From positions 1 to 62,641 of the forward strand of contig NZ_WXEW01000016.1 in the NCBI RefSeq assembly GCF_009901565.1: DNA of 62,641 nt, in the 5' to 3' direction. The notes under the pieces were generated by a model. That model had not been told where the DNA came from, ran no database searches, and was given only the letters and a program-made list of their open reading frames with translations. Within the stretch, counting starts at the first letter, position 1, and every line of letters begins with the position of its first letter. A program made the position numbers and the translations under genes. Below, one piece after another: positions 45,658 to 53,277 of the stretch. The DNA is from Herbidospora solisilvae. GTDB taxonomy: Bacteria > Actinomycetota > Actinomycetes > Streptosporangiales > Streptosporangiaceae.

Positions 45658-45974
45658 GACGCCTGGCGGCTCGCCCGGTCAGCCATGTACTCGGCCCACC
45701 CGGGGATGACGCTTTCGGCGGGAACGCCCGCGTTGCCGGCCGCGACGTCGGCCCGGGCCGCCTCATAGCCCGGCGCGGCATAGGTGACGGCGCGCAGGTG
45801 CCACAGGGTGAGCACCTCGGCCAGGTGCCGCCACCGCCACGTTTCGTGCGCGGCCGCGACCATGGCCGCCCGGTACTCGGCCAGGAACACGCCGTGGAGA
45901 CGCTCCGGCAACCGGGACAGGATCTCATCAGGGTCATGGCCGATCGGGTGCGGTTCGACTGGCTGAGCGCTCAC
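45654..45974 (-). CDS. DUF6247 family protein, probable antitoxin partner
   Basis: A 106-residue helical protein with the DUF6247 pattern: DPDEILSRLPERLHGVFLAE, then HETWRWRHLAEVLTLWHLRA. In actinobacteria this family is usually encoded immediately upstream of RelE-like toxins, as here with a 4-bp overlap. The GTG at 45974 has a GGGGCGGG stretch upstream; longer frames start in non-coding DNA. An antitoxin role is inferred from context only; no separate DNA-binding domain is seen. Confidence 0.65.
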   Translation of the reverse strand: MSAQPVEPHPIGHDPDEILSRLPERLHGVFLAEYRAAMVAAAHETWRWRHLAEVLTLWHLRAVTYAAPGYEAARADVAAGNAGVPAESVIPGWAEYMADRASRQAS

Positions 45975-46053
45975 GATGCCCGCCCCTTTCCGTCCGGTCT
46001 GTACGTCCCTCAGCGTAACCGGGGCACAGGTCACAGCGCAGTCCCGCACCTGC

Positions 46054-48405
46054 TCAGTCGACGATCCACAGCCGCACCGTCTTGTCGTCGCCGGCGGTGG
46101 CGAGCAGGTCGCCGCCGGAAGAGAAGGCCACCGCCCAGACGATGTCGGTGTGTCCGGTGAGGGGGTCGCCGATCGGCTGTCCGGTGCCGGGGTCCCACAG
46201 CCGCACCGTCTTGTCGCCGCCGGCGGTGGCGAGCAGGTCGCCGCCGGAAGAGAAGGCCACCCCCCGGACGGGGCTGGTGTGTCCGGTGAGGGGGTCGCCG
46301 ATCTGCTGGCCGGTGCCGGGGTCCCATAGCCGCACCGTCTTGTCGCCGCCGGCGGTGGCGAGCAGGTCGCCGTCGGGGGAGAAGGCCACCCCCCAGATGG
46401 GGCCGTCGTGTCCGGTGAGGGGGTCGCCGATCTGCTGGCCGGTGCCGGGGTCCCATAGCCGCACCGTCTTGTCGCCGCCGGCGGTGGCGAGCAGGTGGCC
46501 GTCGGGGGAGAAGGCCACCCCCCAGATGGGGCCGTCGTGTCCGGTCAGGTTCGTCCGCTTCGGCCGGCCGGTGCCGCGGTTCCACAGCCGCACCGTCTCG
46601 TCGCCACCGGCGCTGGCGAGCAGGTCGCCGCCGGGGGAGAAGGCCACCCCCCGGACGGGGCTGGTGTGTCCGGTGAGGGGGTCGCCGATCTGCTGGCCGG
46701 TGCCGGGGTTCCACAGCCGCACCGTCCTGTCGCCGCCAGCGGTGGCGAGCAGGTCGCCGTCGGGGGAGAAGGCCACCCCCCGGACGGTGCCGGTGTGTCC
46801 GGTGAGGGGGTCGCCGATCTGCTGGCCGGTGCCGGGGTCCCACAGCCGCACCGTCCTGTCGCCGCCAGCGGTGGCGAGCAGGTGGCCGCCGGGGGAGAAG
46901 GCCACCCCCCGGACGGGGCTGGTGTGTCCGGTCAGTTTCGTCCGCTTCGGCTTGATCCGCTGCGGGTTGGGTTGCTGTACCGCTGTGGCGAGGCGGGCTG
47001 CCAACTCGTCCCGTTCCTGCCGCAGCGCTTGAAAGTCCTTCGCGAGGGCATCTCGTTCCTCTCTCAGTTGGTGATGGTCGCGACGCAGCTCAACCACGAC
47101 CCGGAGCAGCCGGTCAGCCCTGTCGCTGGGGGACTCCTGAAGCTCCTCGCCGCACGGCCACAGCCGCACCGTCCCGTCGCTGCCGGTGGTGGCGAGCAGG
47201 TGGCCACCAAGGGAGAAGGCCACCGCCCAGACGGGGCCGGTGTGTCCGGTGATGGGTTCGCCGACGGGTTGGCCGGTGCCGGGGTCCCACAGCCGCACCG
47301 TCCCGTCGCTGCCGGTGGTGGCGAGCAGGTGGCCGTCGGGGGAGAAGGCCACCGCGGAGAGGGTGCTGGTGTGTCCGGTGATGGGTTCGCCGACGGGTTG
47401 GCCGGTGCCGGGGTCCCACAGCCGCACCGTCCCGTCGGCGCCGGTGGTGGCGAGCAGGTGGCCGTCGGGGGAGAAGGCCACTGCCCAGACGGGGTCGGTG
47501 TGTCCAGTGAGGGGGTCGCCGATCTGCTGTCCGGTGGCGGGGTCCCACAGCCGCACCGTCCCGTCGGCGCCGGCAGTGACAAGCAGGTGGCCGTCGGGGG
47601 AGAAGGCCACCGCCGAGACGATGTCGTTGTGTCCGGTGATGGGTTCGCCGACGGGTTGGCCGGTGCCGGGGCCCCACAGCCGCACCGTCCCGTCGTCGCC
47701 AGCGGTGGCGAGCAGGTGGCCGTCGGGGGAGAAGGCCACCGCCGAGACGGCGTTGGTGTGTCCGGTGATGGGTTCGCCGACGGGTTGGCCGGTGCCGGGG
47801 CCCCACAGCCGCACCGTCCCGTCGTCGCCAGCGGTGGCGAGCAGGTGGCCGTCGGGGGAGAAGGCCACCGCCCAGACGGGGCCGGTGTGTCCGGTGATGG
47901 GGTCGCCGACGGGTTGGCCGGTGCCGGGGCCCCACAGCCGCACCGTCCCGTCGTCGCCGGCGCTGGCGAGCAGGTGGCCGCCGGGAGAGAAAGCCACCCC
48001 GTAGACGACGCCGGTGTGGCCGGTGAGGGTGAGGCCGTCCGGCGGGATGGCTTCGGTGATCACAGAAGGGGTAACGGGTGCCGGGGGGTGGGCGTCGGCG
48101 GCCAGCCACAGGGTACGGAACTCCTCCACCCGCTCGGCGTCGCCGCCGAGGGCTTCCACGATGAGTTCGAGGTTGCCCCAGCGCGGCAACTTCTCGCACT
48201 TGATCACCGCGTGTGCGGTGGTCTGGCTGATCACCCCGGTCTTTGTGGCCAGGGTGCGGAAGGACGGCTTGCCCCGGAAGCGGTGCAGCTCCTGCAACCG
48301 CGCCCGCAGCACCGCCAGCGGATCGGCCCTGGGGTCGGACGCGAGATCGGGCGCAGGCCTGGTGCCGGGCGGGGGAGGAGGAGTGGTCATGGTGATGCCG
48401 AGCAT
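46054..48405 (-). CDS. XRE-HTH protein with two seven-bladed WD40 propellers joined by a coiled coil
   Basis: 783 residues with a clear plan. Residues about 25-95 are an XRE-like HTH of STAND type (FRTLATKTGVISQTTAHAVI, then KLPRWGNLELIVEALGG). Then come seven WD40 units of 43 residues (GHTGPVWAVAFSPDGHLLAT, DGTVRLW, TGQPVGEP). A helical segment of about 65 residues rich in E, R, L and Q (REERDALAKDFQALRQERDE) follows, then exactly seven more units ending VRLWIVD. Blades within each propeller are nearly identical, showing recent amplification. There is no ATPase or protease domain. ATG 48390 is an alternative start. Likely an adaptor or sensor in the NLR island. Confidence 0.88.
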   Translation of the reverse strand: MLGITMTTPPPPPGTRPAPDLASDPRADPLAVLRARLQELHRFRGKPSFRTLATKTGVISQTTAHAVIKCEKLPRWGNLELIVEALGGDAERVEEFRTLWLAADAHPPAPVTPSVITEAIPPDGLTLTGHTGVVYGVAFSPGGHLLASAGDDGTVRLWGPGTGQPVGDPITGHTGPVWAVAFSPDGHLLATAGDDGTVRLWGPGTGQPVGEPITGHTNAVSAVAFSPDGHLLATAGDDGTVRLWGPGTGQPVGEPITGHNDIVSAVAFSPDGHLLVTAGADGTVRLWDPATGQQIGDPLTGHTDPVWAVAFSPDGHLLATTGADGTVRLWDPGTGQPVGEPITGHTSTLSAVAFSPDGHLLATTGSDGTVRLWDPGTGQPVGEPITGHTGPVWAVAFSLGGHLLATTGSDGTVRLWPCGEELQESPSDRADRLLRVVVELRRDHHQLREERDALAKDFQALRQERDELAARLATAVQQPNPQRIKPKRTKLTGHTSPVRGVAFSPGGHLLATAGGDRTVRLWDPGTGQQIGDPLTGHTGTVRGVAFSPDGDLLATAGGDRTVRLWNPGTGQQIGDPLTGHTSPVRGVAFSPGGDLLASAGGDETVRLWNRGTGRPKRTNLTGHDGPIWGVAFSPDGHLLATAGGDKTVRLWDPGTGQQIGDPLTGHDGPIWGVAFSPDGDLLATAGGDKTVRLWDPGTGQQIGDPLTGHTSPVRGVAFSSGGDLLATAGGDKTVRLWDPGTGQPIGDPLTGHTDIVWAVAFSSGGDLLATAGDDKTVRLWIVD
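46060..48025 (-). repeat. 129-bp tandem repeats encoding WD40 blades
   Basis: Fourteen copies of a unit of about 129 bp in two blocks of seven, interrupted by a unique segment at about 46940-47160 that encodes the coiled coil. Long stretches are identical between neighbouring units at the DNA level, so the array is prone to copy-number change and misassembly. Confidence 0.85.
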
Positions 48406-48766
48406 CCCAGGCCGTCAGAAAACGTAAAGCCGTTCAGCGTAACCGTCACCAACCGGTATCCATCCGTGACCACACCCGGGCCGCCGGCCGTAAGGAACCG
48501 TTCAGCGGCCAGGTCAGAGCGTCAGCATCCGTCAACTCCCGTCAGCGCCCGTCCCGATTTCTGTGATCACGTCAAGATTCGGCGCAGATCGTTCGAGGCG
48601 GCGCGGCGGGCCGGAGGCTGGAGACAGCCCGCCGCGACCTCCCGTGGCGGGCCGCGTCTTCCCGGGACCCGCGTTCCGGGCAGGTGGCGGGCGCCGGACC
48701 TTCCGACCGTGCGACGCCCCGCCACCCCGCAGGCGCTCCCACGTTCACGACAAGGAACGCCCACCC

Positions 48767-48910
48767 ATGGCCATCATCACCCACACCGCCGCCCTCGCCA
48801 TCATCTCCATCGGCCTGATCGCGATCCTGGCGGCCACCTACCTGTACTCTCGCGACACCAGCCGGCGCGCCCGCGCGCTGCGGCTGCTGCGGCTGCTGCT
48901 GCGCCGCTAA
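48767..48910 (+). CDS. Small membrane protein, 47 residues
   Basis: ATG at 48767 follows AAGGAA by about 10 bp. The product has one hydrophobic helix (TAALAIISIGLIAILAATYL) and a strongly basic tail (SRDTSRRARALRLLRLLLRR). The arrangement suggests an N-out or hairpin-free single-pass peptide with an amphipathic Arg/Leu tail, similar in style to small toxins, phage holin-like peptides or membrane anchors. No homology is recognised. The flanks 48406-48766 and 48911-49135 contain no other gene; GC-rich inverted repeats near 48640-48690 may be a terminator. Confidence 0.5.
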   Translation: MAIITHTAALAIISIGLIAILAATYLYSRDTSRRARALRLLRLLLRR

Positions 48911-49135
48911 CGGCCGCCGACCGATCCACCGCCCCCGGAGGGTGTTCCCGGCCCTTCAGCCGTCGGCCGTCTCCGCCCGGTTCCGCGCCGGGCGGGGACG
49001 CCCACCCTGTAAATGATCTTCCATCATCAACCGAATTATGTAGGCCCGATTCGTCCGGGTATGCGAGGGATGCACCGCGCGCCGCGTGGTTTCAAAAAAC
49101 GGCCCCGAAATGAGGCCAGGACGGCCCGCCAGCGG

Positions 49136-49514
49136 TCAGTCGGCGCGCTGGCGGCTGAGCCGCCGCTGCAGATCCGCGATCTGGCCCGGCGTCAGGTCGA
49201 CGTCGTGTTCCTCGCCCGCGTCGTCGAGCTTCAGGCCGCAGATCAGCACCGGGCCGTGGTAGTCCCGCCAGGGGTCCCCGCTCAGGTCCGCCGCCAGCGC
49301 CGAGGCCGGCCCGTTGACCGGCCGGGCAAACGAGTCGGGCGACTCCGCACCCGCCCACAGGTCCAGGCCCCGGGCGATGGCCACCCGAATGGTCCAGGCC
49401 GCGCCGAGCAGCTCGTCGACCAGCGCGGCGTTCGGCCGGATAAGGCGGGAGGACGATCTCGCGCGAGCCGCCGTCGACGTCGATCAGCAGGCAGAGCATG
49501 ACGCTCCTGTTCAT
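49136..49514 (-). pseudogene. Frameshifted hypothetical protein
   Basis: The N-terminal frame reads MNRSVMLCLLIDVDGGSREI up to VLPP. The continuation RPNAALVDELLGAAWTIRVA to the end (LTPGQIADLQRRLSRQRAD) is in another frame. Removing one C from CTCCCGCCTTATCC near 49455 restores a single frame of about 125 residues. The composition is coherent but the family is not recognised. It may be a sequencing error or a true pseudogene. Confidence 0.5.
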
Positions 49515-49965
49515 GGTCAGGCGAAGGCCGGTTCCAGAAATCGGCCCGGTGGGGAGGCGCGGCGATGCCCGCACCCATTCATTCCCCGGATGACCCCGGG
49601 ACGCGATCTTGTACGTGAAGGTACGTCAATCAGTGCCCACTTACTCACTCCCACCGGCGTGAGGTCGAGTCGCACCGCCCGGCCGCCGTCGACCTCTTCC
49701 CATCGGTGCGATTCGTCGTGCGCCGACGGCCGCCGCGGTGTAGGGGTACCGGTAAGAACGCTGTCACGCGCCCCAAGCCAGCTTGATCTTGTTTGTGACC
49801 TGGGTTGTTGATGCAGGAGGGCCTGTGGCGCGTGCGCGGTGGACGGCCGCTAGGGCACAGTCCGCACCCCCGGCTCTGACCTGCCCTCCAGCCCGCGAAA
49901 GGCCCTGGGCGAGCAGTACGTTGCGGGCATGCCGCCGCCAATGGCGCCGCGCTCGCCGTGAGGGA
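49515..49965. other. Stretch without a supported gene
   Basis: Several mutually overlapping short frames exist but none has a consistent protein pattern. No hairpin, repeat or RNA gene stood out. It appears to be decayed DNA between the frameshifted hypothetical and a STAS remnant. Confidence 0.35.
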
Positions 49966-50100
49966 CTACGGGCTCGGGCACTCCAGGGCCTCGGCAACGC
50001 TGTTGTAGATCGGGATCGTTGCCGATGGGCAGTCCGGGAAGAGTTGCCGCATGAGATCGGCGATCCGCCGTACGGGTGAGGTCGGTTCGGCGATCGACAG
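49966..50100 (-). pseudogene. STAS-domain (anti-sigma antagonist-like) C-terminal fragment
   Basis: The last 45 codons read GALSIAEPTSPVRRIADLMR, then a short loop, then TIPIYNSVAEALECPSP. This is the C-terminal strand-helix-strand-helix of STAS domains (GGxLxLAxPxxxVRRVLxLxGL, PVYxSVAEAL). The first half, including the phosphorylatable Ser, is missing. Confidence 0.4.
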
Positions 50101-50136
50101 AGCGCCCCCGTTGGCCAGCGCCATGTGGTGCCCACG

Positions 50137-50271
50137 ATGGACGGCGAGGCGGGCCGGTTCGCGGAACTGGTGGTGTGCGCCGAACTGATTCAGCGGGCCG
50201 AACGCGAGCACGACCGGTCGACGCTGGAGACCGTCCGCGCCCATGCTGATGGGCTGTTGCAGCGGACGTGA
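50137..50271 (+). CDS. Possible 44-residue helical protein or fragment
   Basis: ATG at 50137 opens MDGEAGRFAELVVCAELIQR, continuing EREHDRSTLETVRAHADGLL to a stop at 50271. The amphipathic heptad-like pattern looks protein-like, but there is no ribosome-binding site and the segment may be the tail of a lost gene. Confidence 0.25.
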   Translation: MDGEAGRFAELVVCAELIQRAEREHDRSTLETVRAHADGLLQRT

Positions 50272-50305
50272 TCCTCTGCGAAGGGCCCGCAGTGTGATCG
50301 GTGGC

Positions 50306-50725
50306 TCAGGCGGAGAGCGCCTTGTGCAGCGTTTCGAGTCCGTCGCGGAAGGCCGCGGTGAACACTTCCACGAGTTCGGCCTCGGCCGCTTCACCGTCGG
50401 AGGCGAACCGGACGCTCCACACGACCTCCGTGGCGCCGTGGTCGCCGGGCACCTCGTACACCCGGACGTTCGAGAGGTACCCCCCTACCGGGAAGGGTGC
50501 CTCGACGATGGAGTAGGTGTAGTGGCGCGCCGCATAGTTGAACTCCTCCATGCGCTCGACGACCACCGCGCCGTCGGGGTTGATCAGCCGGCGGACCATG
50601 CCTCCTTGGAGGGGGGTGCTCTGGATGGAGGGCATCCAGTCGGGCAGGGCGTGAAACCCGCCGACGAGCTCCCAGACGCGCTCGGGGTCGGCCGGGACGA
50701 CCCGGCTGACGGATACCGTTGCCAT
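50306..50725 (-). CDS. SRPBCC (polyketide cyclase/dehydrase-like) family protein
   Basis: A 139-residue START/Bet v1-fold protein. It begins MATVSVSRVVPADPERVWEL with GGFHALPDWMPSI, has the conserved central strands (YTYSIVEAPFPVGGYLSNVR), and ends in the long C-terminal helix (EVFTAAFRDGLETLHKALSA). Members bind hydrophobic ligands or act as cyclases; specificity cannot be told. It lies 39 bp downstream of the MDR gene on the same strand and is probably co-transcribed with it under the divergent TetR regulator. Confidence 0.85.
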   Translation of the reverse strand: MATVSVSRVVPADPERVWELVGGFHALPDWMPSIQSTPLQGGMVRRLINPDGAVVVERMEEFNYAARHYTYSIVEAPFPVGGYLSNVRVYEVPGDHGATEVVWSVRFASDGEAAEAELVEVFTAAFRDGLETLHKALSA

Positions 50726-50764
50726 GTGATTGTCCTGCTCTCGTGGTGACGTGCTGTGTGGTGG

Positions 50765-51733
50765 TCAGAAGACGAGGACGGGGCGTCCCCGTACTCCGCC
50801 GGCTTCGATGAGTGCGTGGGCTTCCTTGGCTCGCTCAGCAGCGAAGGTGGCGGCGACGCGTAGCGTCAGGACACCCGACTCCGCCTGTTCGCACAGTTCG
50901 GTCAGCGCGCTGGTGTCGTCCATGTCCGTGGTGACATTCACGATGCGCCAACGCACTCCGCGATCGGTCGTGCTGTCGGCCCACGACGACGACCCCGCAA
51001 GCGGACGCAACCCGGCGGCCACACCCCCGTCGCGCACCACGGTGGCGGCAGCCCCGGTCAACTGCGCCGTGTCGATCAGACCGTCCACTCCGTCCGGCCG
51101 CAGCCGCCGGACGGCGTCTGCGAAGTCGTCCCCGCGCGGCACCACGTGGTCGGCGCCCAGAGCGATGACGAGGTCGCGGTCCCGTTCAGCCGCGTCGGCG
51201 ATCACCGTTAGTCCCGCGGCTTTGGCCAGCTGCACCGCGTACCCGCCGACCGTTCCTGCCGCGCCGATCACCGCCACCGTCGCGCCCGGCGCGACCTCCA
51301 GCAGCTTCAGGGCCTGCCGCGCGGACAGACCGCTCATCAGCAAGGTCGACGCCGCTGTCAGCTCGACACCCCGCGGTGCCCGCACCACCGACTCCGCCGG
51401 TGCCACCACGTACTCCGCCTGCGCCCCGAGCGTCAGGATCGGAACCACCAGTGCCAGGGCATCGGTCCCGACAGCCAGCTCCGCGCGCACACCATCGCCG
51501 ACCTCGTCGATCACCCCCGCGGCATCCCACCCGATGACGTACGCATCTGACTGCGGGAACGAGCCGGGGCTGAGCTTGTTCACGTAGCCGGACCGGGAGA
51601 CGACGTCCGCCGAGTTGACGTCCGCCGCGGCCACCTTGATCCGCACCTGTCCCGGGCCGGCGTGCGGCTCCGGCAGCTCCAGGATCCGCATCACCTCCGG
51701 GCCTCCGAACTCCGTGAACCCAACAGCTCGCAC
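50765..51733 (-). CDS. MDR-superfamily NADP-dependent oxidoreductase
   Basis: A 322-residue zinc-independent MDR enzyme: MRAVGFTEFGGPEVMRILEL at the N-terminus, ADVNSADVVSRSGY in the GroES-like domain, and the Rossmann motif VIGAAGTVGGYAVQLAKAAG. GTG at 51733 is chosen because GGGGG lies upstream and conserved sequence begins there. It is related to, but distinct from, the quinone-oxidoreductase-like gene at 17.2 kb. It forms an operon with the SRPBCC gene and is divergent from a TetR gene, the usual layout for a xenobiotic or quinone-responsive pair. Confidence 0.85.
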   Translation of the reverse strand: MRAVGFTEFGGPEVMRILELPEPHAGPGQVRIKVAAADVNSADVVSRSGYVNKLSPGSFPQSDAYVIGWDAAGVIDEVGDGVRAELAVGTDALALVVPILTLGAQAEYVVAPAESVVRAPRGVELTAASTLLMSGLSARQALKLLEVAPGATVAVIGAAGTVGGYAVQLAKAAGLTVIADAAERDRDLVIALGADHVVPRGDDFADAVRRLRPDGVDGLIDTAQLTGAAATVVRDGGVAAGLRPLAGSSSWADSTTDRGVRWRIVNVTTDMDDTSALTELCEQAESGVLTLRVAATFAAERAKEAHALIEAGGVRGRPVLVF

Positions 51734-51766
51734 AGCGGTACCCCCAAATAGATTGATCCATCCATC

Positions 51767-51841
51767 AACCCGAGACAAGACCGTTCCGGGTTTGGCTCGG
51801 CCACGCTAGCACTCGATTTAACCCGAGACAAGACCGTTCCG
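51767..51841. promoter_or_regulatory. Two 22-bp direct repeats in the MDR/tetR intergenic region
   Basis: The sequence AACCCGAGACAAGACCGTTC (extended by CG) occurs at 51767 and again at 51820, 53 bp apart. The first copy continues to CGGGTT, giving arms AACCCG and CGGGTT. Placement between the divergent MDR and tetR starts makes both copies candidate TetR operators. Confidence 0.6.
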
Positions 51842-51906
51842 CGTTGGGTCGAACCTCCGCTAGACTCTCGAAAGCACGGTCCGCGGAGCGGAAGAGGAGT
51901 TCTTGA

Positions 51907-52578
51907 GTGGACAAGGCCGACGCCACCTGGCGACGTCCGCCCGGCAGCTCGGGACCCGCGCAGGACCCGGAACGCGACGACCGGATCCTGCACGCCGCGA
52001 TCGAGCTTCTGGGCGAAGGCGGATTCCCCGCTCTCACCATGGACAAGGCCGCAGCCCGGGCCGGGGTGGGCAAAGCAACCGTCTACCGTCGCTGGAAGTC
52101 CCGCCTGGAGCTCGCTGCGAACGCTCTGGAGCATGCCTCGCTGGCTGACACCCACCGGGCGATCACCATCGGCCCAGGCCGGCTCCGCCAAGAACTCGTC
52201 GAGACTTTGATGCAGGTCACGCAGTGCAGCAACAGGCAGCACAGCGAGCTCGTGACCACTCTGCTCGACATGGCCAGGCAGCATCCACGACTTTTCGCGC
52301 TCATGCGTGAGCGTTATGTCGACTCCATGCATCGGGAGGTGGTGAAAGTGCTCGCCCACGCGTTCGAGCGCGGCGACATCCCCCCTCTACCGCTCCTCGA
52401 GAAGCCGGACGGCAAACCCGCGGTCGAGATATCGGCCGCAGTCGCGTTGCTGATCCACTGGCAAACCGTCCGAGGAGATGAAGAAATCACCGAAGAACAC
52501 GTTTGCTCGATCGTTGACGGGATCCTGCTGCCACTCGCTTCCAGGCCGGTCACGGCGACCTGCAACAGCGGTCAATGA
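51907..52578 (+). CDS. TetR-family transcriptional regulator
   Basis: A 223-residue TetR protein with helix-turn-helix DDRILHAAIELLGEGGFPAL, then KAAARAGVGKATVYRRWKSR. The C-terminal domain is of the TetR_C-like type, with a helix at LRQELVETLMQVTQCSN. The GTG at 51907 has AAGAGGAG about 10 bp upstream. It is divergent from the MDR-SRPBCC operon, with two direct repeats between, so autoregulation and repression of that operon is the simplest model. Confidence 0.87.
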   Translation: MDKADATWRRPPGSSGPAQDPERDDRILHAAIELLGEGGFPALTMDKAAARAGVGKATVYRRWKSRLELAANALEHASLADTHRAITIGPGRLRQELVETLMQVTQCSNRQHSELVTTLLDMARQHPRLFALMRERYVDSMHREVVKVLAHAFERGDIPPLPLLEKPDGKPAVEISAAVALLIHWQTVRGDEEITEEHVCSIVDGILLPLASRPVTATCNSGQ

Positions 52579-52717
52579 CCGGTTTCCAGGAACGCTGACG
52601 ACCTCGAGGCGGCGGTCCTCGGGTGCGTCACTCCATGACCCAATGCACGGATCTGCCGCCGGGAACCCGCGCCGGCTTCAGAACCGGAGCCACGTCGGCG
52701 GGCTGGCCTGGCGCAAG

Positions 52718-52912
52718 TCAGTCGGGTTCGCCGTCGGCGTCCCTCCGGCTGGCGGCGGGGTCGGCAGCCGGGGCAGCGGTGTCGTCGGAGCGGCCGGAGT
52801 CGCCGGAAGTGGGCGCGCCGCGTCGGCGGCTGAGGGCCAGCAGGCCGCTGTAGAGGCCGACGCCGGTGCCGGCCAGTTCCAGCACGGTGGCGAGGAATTC
52901 CAAGATCGCCAT
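52718..52912 (-). CDS. Small membrane protein, 64 residues
   Basis: ATG at 52912 with GGAAGG about 8 bp upstream. One hydrophobic helix (LEFLATVLELAGTGVGLYSG) is followed by a short basic turn (LSRRRG) and an acidic, Ala/Ser/Asp-rich disordered tail of 35 residues. The family is not recognised. It is encoded upstream of and opposite to NLR copy 2. It lacks the QAGGD-type motif of the membrane protein at 61.2 kb, so a functional link to an NLR is speculative. Confidence 0.45.
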   Translation of the reverse strand: MAILEFLATVLELAGTGVGLYSGLLALSRRRGAPTSGDSGRSDDTAAPAADPAASRRDADGEPD

Positions 52913-53031
52913 GGAGACCTTCCATGCAGGGCGAGAGGCGTCGCCGCTCACCGGTTCGTGTTACCGATCTCCAGCACAGCGGCAGCGGTGGGCGTCCTGC
53001 CAGGTTATGGGCCGTCTCCAGGCCAACATCG

Positions 53032-53119
53032 GGCCGTCGACGAGCGCCTGGCCGTCGACGAGCGCCTGGCCGTCGACGAGCGCCTGGCCGTCGACGAGCG
53101 CCTGGCCGTCGACGAGCGT
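53032..53119 (+). repeat. 18-bp minisatellite, five copies
   Basis: GGCCGTCGACGAGCGCCT is repeated four times exactly, with a fifth near-complete copy. It lies in non-coding DNA 158 bp upstream of the NLR copy 2 start. No spacer variation exists, so it is not a CRISPR array. The surrounding stretch 52913-53277 has no other gene. Confidence 0.9.
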
Positions 53120-53277
53120 AGTCCGCGCGCCCGCGCGATCCCTGTCCCGCTAATCCCGCAACTTGGAGACATTCGGAGCCCCTTGCCGTGCGCGTAACAG
53201 CTGTTCGGCGGTGGAGGGTGGCGGGATGCGGTTACCATCACGCTGACCTTCGGGGGCTGGCGAAGGGAGAGCCTGTG

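Noticed and set aside
46495-49113. 872-codon open frame on the plus strand opposite the WD40 gene
   Set aside because: It is the antisense shadow of the repetitive GC-rich WD40 sequence, with Gly/Glu/Val-rich low-complexity repeats and no start signal.
53032-53119. Possible CRISPR array
   Set aside because: Repeats are contiguous 18-mers without spacers and there are no cas genes.
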